Below, piece by piece: positions 60,333-64,000 of a stretch of DNA of 64,000 nucleotides (position 1 is the stretch's first letter; each line of letters begins with the position of its first letter). A model generated the notes under the pieces. The model was given only the letters and a program-made list of their open reading frames with translations, was not told the origin of the DNA and made no database searches. Source of the stretch: Citrus sinensis (taxonomy: Eukaryota > Streptophyta > Magnoliopsida > Sapindales > Rutaceae); assembly GCF_022201045.2 (NCBI RefSeq), contig NC_068558.1, positions 2,728,001-2,792,000 of the forward strand, in the 5' to 3' direction. Made by a program: the position numbers and the translations under genes.

Positions 60333-60345
60333 CGTTGTAACCATC

Positions 60346-60352
60346 TATATAG
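60346..60352 (+). promoter_or_regulatory. TATA box of the UGT gene
   Basis: TATATAG at 60346-60352. An in-frame ATG at 60357 is too close to be in the transcript if initiation is about 30 bases downstream; this supports the ATG at 60417. Confidence 0.6.
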
Positions 60353-60416
60353 GTCTATGTATCGTTTAATCTATTCACCAAAAAGAAAGCAGACAGACTC
60401 CCAAAACAGAGAACAA

Positions 60417-62061
60417 ATGGAGAACCAAAGGGAAAGGGTTCATGTACTTGTGCTCACATATCCTGCCCAAGGCCACATAAACCCGCTTCTCCAGTTTGCT
60501 AAACGCCTAGCATCCAAGCGAGTCAAAGCCACCTTGGCCACCACCCATTACACTGTCAAGTCAATCCATGCGACAACAGTAGGCGTTGAGCCAATCTCCG
60601 ATGGCTTTGATGAAGGCGGCTTCAAGCAAGCTCCAAGTGTAAAAGCTTATTTGGACTCTTTCAAAACAGTTGGTTCAAGAACTTTAGCAGAGGTCATACT
60701 CAAGTACAAGGACTCAGAATCACCGGTTAATTGCATAGTATATGATTCATTGCTTACATGGGCTCTTGATGTAGCTAGACAGTTTGGCATTTATGGAGCT
60801 GCCATGATGACTAACTCTGCTTCTGTTTGCTCCATGTATTGGCAAATAAATCACGGTCTCCTGACCTTGCCTGTGAATCAAGAAACAGTGCCCGTAACGT
60901 TGCCTGGCCTGCCTTCTCTTGCTTCTTCTGACTTGCCGAGTTTTCTAGCGCAACCTGCAAGTAACCCTGCTTATTTGGCAGCAATTTTGGAGCAATTTGG
61001 CAGCTTGAATAAAAATGACTGGGTGCTTTGCAACTCCTTTGAGGAGCTGGAAAAAGAGGTATTTAAATCACGGTCTCTTGTTCAATGCTTTTAAGAGTAG
61101 CTAAGCAAACGACCTAGATTAATTCTTGTTTGTGAAGAACAAAGAGATCAATTGAAAGACTAAAAATACGTTCAATCAGGAGAAAATATCAAGTGAATAA
61201 AGTCTGGAGTTGGTCCTACCAAAATTTAGATTTAGTAATTGCACCAATCAATTATTAATTATTTAATTTGCATTAGTTTGGCTAACTCTCTCATTTATGG
61301 ATTGCATTTTTAACTTTGAAAAGCTACTGAGGGCCATGCTTGGACTCTGGCCACTGGTCATGATTGGACCACTGGTGCCATCAGCTTACTTGGACCAACA
61401 AATTGCGGGAGATTCAGCTTATGGAGCTAATATTTGGGAACCAACCGGTGACCAGTGCATGAGATGGCTAGCCACAAAGCCAGAAAAATCTGTGATATAC
61501 GTGTCATTTGGAAGCATGGCAGACATTGCAGCTAATCAGGTTGATGAAATTGCGCGGGGCTTAAAAGCAAGCGAAAAGCCTTTCTTATGGGTGGTAAAAG
61601 AGAATGAAAACAAGCTGCCTGTTGAGTTTGTGAATTCAGTTGGTGAAACAGGATTAGTAGTGAGATGGTGCAACCAGTTTGAGGTTCTAGCTCACCAAGC
61701 TGTTGGTTGCTTCATAACACACTGTGGATGGAACTCAATTTTAGAAGGGTTGAGCCTCGGTGTGGCAGTAGTGGCAGTGCCACAGTTCAGTGACCAGCCG
61801 ACTAATGCTAAGTTTGTGGAGGAAGTGTGGGAAGTCGGTGTGAGAGCTAAGAAGAATAGAGCTGGGATTGTGACTGGGGAAGAACTGAACAAGTGCGTAA
61901 ATGAAGTTATGGATGGAGAAAGAAGCCAAAAAATAAAGAGGAATGTTTCTAAGTGGAGAGAGTTTGCCAAGAAAGCTGTTAGAGCTGGTGGAAGCTCGGA
62001 CAAGAATATTGATGAATTTGTGGTAAGGTTGATGAAAGCAGATGGGAAAAGTTTAAATTGA
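60417..62061 (+). CDS. UDP-glycosyltransferase, UGT74-type (family 1)
   Basis: Two exons, 60417-61058 and 61324-62061, phase 0, 459 aa, normal for the family. Start is the ATG at 60417 (MENQRERVHVLVLTYPAQGH); an in-frame ATG at 60357 lies almost on the TATA box. Catalytic His20 (PAQGHINP) and partner Asp110 (IVYDSLLTW) are present. The 44-residue PSPG sugar-donor motif spans 329-372, from W329 through HCGWN (347-351) to the final DQ, with Gln372 suggesting UDP-glucose use. The PSPG reads WCNQFEVLAHQ, the WCNQ start being typical of UGT74. UGT74 enzymes glucosylate carboxylates such as auxins, salicylate and thiohydroximates in the cytosol; the substrate here is not readable from sequence. One intron at this position is common for the group. 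Confidence 0.9.
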
Positions 62062-62577
62062 AGTTCTTGGCTGATAAATTATATTTCCTCAACGAATTTT
62101 ACTTTCAAATAAGTCATCTGAAGAATGGAAAAAATGATACTATTTTTGCAATACGAGGTGAGTTGTTATTGTATCGCATGAACACGTAGATTAATTAAAC
62201 CTTGAAAAACAGCAAAAAACGTATCACAACAGATAAGATGATCTCGTCTCCATTATTTTTTAGAGTATGATATATACGCCGGATCAATTAACATTAGTTC
62301 ACGAAGCATAACTGAAACACTTACTTGAAGTATCAAGTATATAACTGATATCAATAAACATAAATATATGGTATCGGAGACTTCAAAATTTTACATTTGT
62401 ATTCCTGTAACCACCCTAGCCTTTATTTAGGATGGAGATGTTTAATGCAACATTAACATTGCTCTCCAAAATCAGATTGGAGATGGCATACCCCCTTTGT
62501 TGTGGTAAGGTAGGAGCTTTTGGAAATTTACAAAATAAACTATCAAAATCCTGTTGACAAGCAATCAATTGGTGAAT
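62062..62577. other. Intergenic region between convergent UGT and DCC genes
   Basis: 3' flanks of two convergent genes. AT-rich, nothing else seen. Confidence 0.5.
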
Positions 62578-64000
62578 TCACATCTGACAAGATTTGTTGT
62601 CTCCACATACTTCGCCCTGTAAAGAAACAAAAATTGATCATTACCAAACACTTCTACCATTGACTGTTTAAAGCATTTTTTATGGAGAATGATGGGCAAG
62701 AAACAGCTTTAGCTGGCATAGTAGTGCAGAATGCATAACATTCATGCTGAATGTGTTAAAATGATGACTTCTAGACTATTGATATATTTCTGTTTCTATA
62801 TTAAAATTTAACGGGTGATCTTTCTCAAAGTTTTGTATTTATAATGCAACTTTTGATGATTGGAGTTGCTGTGAAAATCCACTAACATCATAGGCTAGTC
62901 TGCAATTCAGCTGAACTGGTTTTTTTATTTTATTCGGTAGATGTTTATTTGGTTCTACAAAAATCTTCTCATCAAAGCCATCCAAAGACATTGAAGAACA
63001 TACAAGGGCTAACAGATCGAACAATAAAAGCAAAGAAATTTATGCAGGTGCAGAATGCCTACCTTGTTCTTCCTTCGTGCTTCCAAAATTTCTTCTAAAG
63101 GAGGGCGACCTAAAACCAAAATAGGCCAGCGGCATAAGGAATTATAAGAATTTTAATGAAGGAAACAGAATCAATCCCAGAAACCATAGGTTTAACCAAG
63201 ATTTTCTGTTGGAGTTTCTCAGACTAGTAATAGGAGAAATCATGCTGTTAAGATAGGGCAAGCTGAATATTATATGCAGTGGAAACTGAATGATACTGAT
63301 CCAGTCTATTGAAGGTCAATTGAGATACAAACTGGTGATGTTTGATTAAATAAGTTACAGAAAGTGATTCAGAAAATAACTCATGCTACTGCAGCAAACC
63401 AATGACTCTGCACCTATAGCATCATACTTGGCCGTGCAAGCCAAAGAACATAAAAACAACTCAGAAACTCTAATGAGAAAATTCCTTATAATGCATGAAT
63501 TTACCTGTGATTTGAAGACGATACTTAGCCCAAACACTATAAACAAAATCAGCTATTTTGGCAATCTGCAAATACCATGCTTCCCATTTAAAAAAAAAAA
63601 ATTGAAAAAAAAAAGAACAAGACGGGATTACCAACAATTTTTCTTGGTAAACCCAAGTTTCTGAAATAAACATACCAACACAATGGATATGAAGACTTAC
63701 AGGTTCATATTTAGTAATTGCATAGACCCATCCAAGGCCAACTTCTTCGTACAATCTTCTAAATGCCTGCAGAGTTTTTGTATGCAACATTTAGATCTAT
63801 ATACAAAAGAACAAGATTATAATACAGCAAACACCCAACCATTAAAACAGCTAAGGCACTCAGATTTGACAAACAATAAGGATAGAGACTTACTTCGACG
63901 TCAGTGACTACAGTGCCATCCGAAACGATTGCATGAATACTTCCCATAACCTGAATAAAGAACGAAACTTAGAACGACCAATATGTCTAAAAAAATTAAT
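62578..64000 (-). CDS. DCC-type thiol-disulfide oxidoreductase (DUF393), 3' part only
   Basis: Minus-strand gene entering from the right edge. Exons seen: 63950-63894 (VMGSIHAIVSDGTVVTDVE), 63766-63701 (AFRRLYEEVGLGWVYAITKY), 63565-63505 (IAKIADFVYSVWAKYRLQIT), 63109-63063 (GRPPLEEILEARRKNK) and 62616-62578 (GEVCGDNKSCQM, stop). All junctions are GT-AG and in phase. These match the C-terminal two-thirds of plant DCC family proteins such as Arabidopsis DCC1, a small organellar thioredoxin-like oxidoreductase. The active DxxCxxC motif and the transit peptide should lie in exons beyond 64000, so activity cannot be judged here. Residues HAIVSDG and YEEVGLGWVY are strong family landmarks. Confidence 0.82.

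Larger units (their letters stand above)
59327..60345. other. Intergenic region between CBP60 and UGT genes
   Basis: CBP60 3' UTR and UGT promoter. It contains two sets of direct repeats (59856-59942 and 60086-60332). No gene is supported. Confidence 0.5.

Noticed and set aside
60357-60416. Upstream in-frame ATG for the UGT gene
   Set aside because: It is only 5 bases after the TATA box, so probably not transcribed; family members start at the equivalent of 60417.
1-64000. CRISPR arrays, operons, phage or plasmid genes
   Set aside because: Nothing of the kind; spliced eukaryotic genes throughout, and the tandem repeats lack the spacer structure of a CRISPR.
1-64000. Known conserved plant microRNA precursors, rRNA or tRNA genes
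   Set aside because: Scanning by eye for the common mature miRNA words and tRNA B boxes gave only the SINE-associated B box.

Overview
The window is plant nuclear DNA. Spliced genes with short GT-AG introns are set in AT-rich intergenic DNA full of small transposons. The families present (U-box/ARM ligase, CBP60, UGT74, GASA, class III peroxidase, GH47 EDEM) are those of a eudicot. A rosid such as Citrus fits my memory of the proteins, but I cannot confirm the species from sequence alone.

Ten protein-coding genes can be supported. From left to right they are: an intronless seven-bladed WD40 protein (5349-6569, +); a seven-exon organellar RsmG-type 16S rRNA methyltransferase (8814-10840, -); an intronless U-box/ARM E3 ligase (24532-26145, +); a four-exon HhH-GPD DNA glycosylase (27343-28672, +); an intronless class III peroxidase with a long Ser/Pro-rich repeat (35556-36776, -); a 15-exon GH47 EDEM-type mannosidase, MNS5-like (38905-43491, +); a GASA cysteine-rich peptide (46173-46924, +); a CBP60 calmodulin-binding transcription factor (54443-59326, +); a two-exon UGT74-type glycosyltransferase (60417-62061, +); and the 3' exons of a DCC-type thiol-disulfide oxidoreductase running off the right edge (62578 to beyond 63950, -). 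I placed exons by reading splice sites and keeping phase; every complete model stays in frame from start to stop.

The gene-poor parts (571-5263, 10841-24531, 28673-35555, 46925-54442) hold mobile DNA. The best-resolved case is a tRNA-type SINE with perfect 14-bp target duplications that was later split by a 1.6-kb hAT element. The hAT element has its own 8-bp duplication and a broken transposase C-terminus. A second is a 4.1-kb LTR-type element folded into an almost spacerless inverted repeat with about 1.5-kb arms. Several MITEs, tandem duplications and microsatellites are also listed.

The genes are ordinary neighbours, not a pathway cluster. CBP60, UGT74, GASA and the peroxidase could all take part in defence or wall responses, but nothing here shows co-regulation. 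I found no convincing new biological system. The items most worth a second look are the peroxidase with an arabinogalactan/extensin-like arm, the large inverted repeat as a possible small-RNA source, the nested SINE/hAT insertion, two GC-AG introns, and upstream reading frames that overlap the starts of the WD40 and CBP60 genes.
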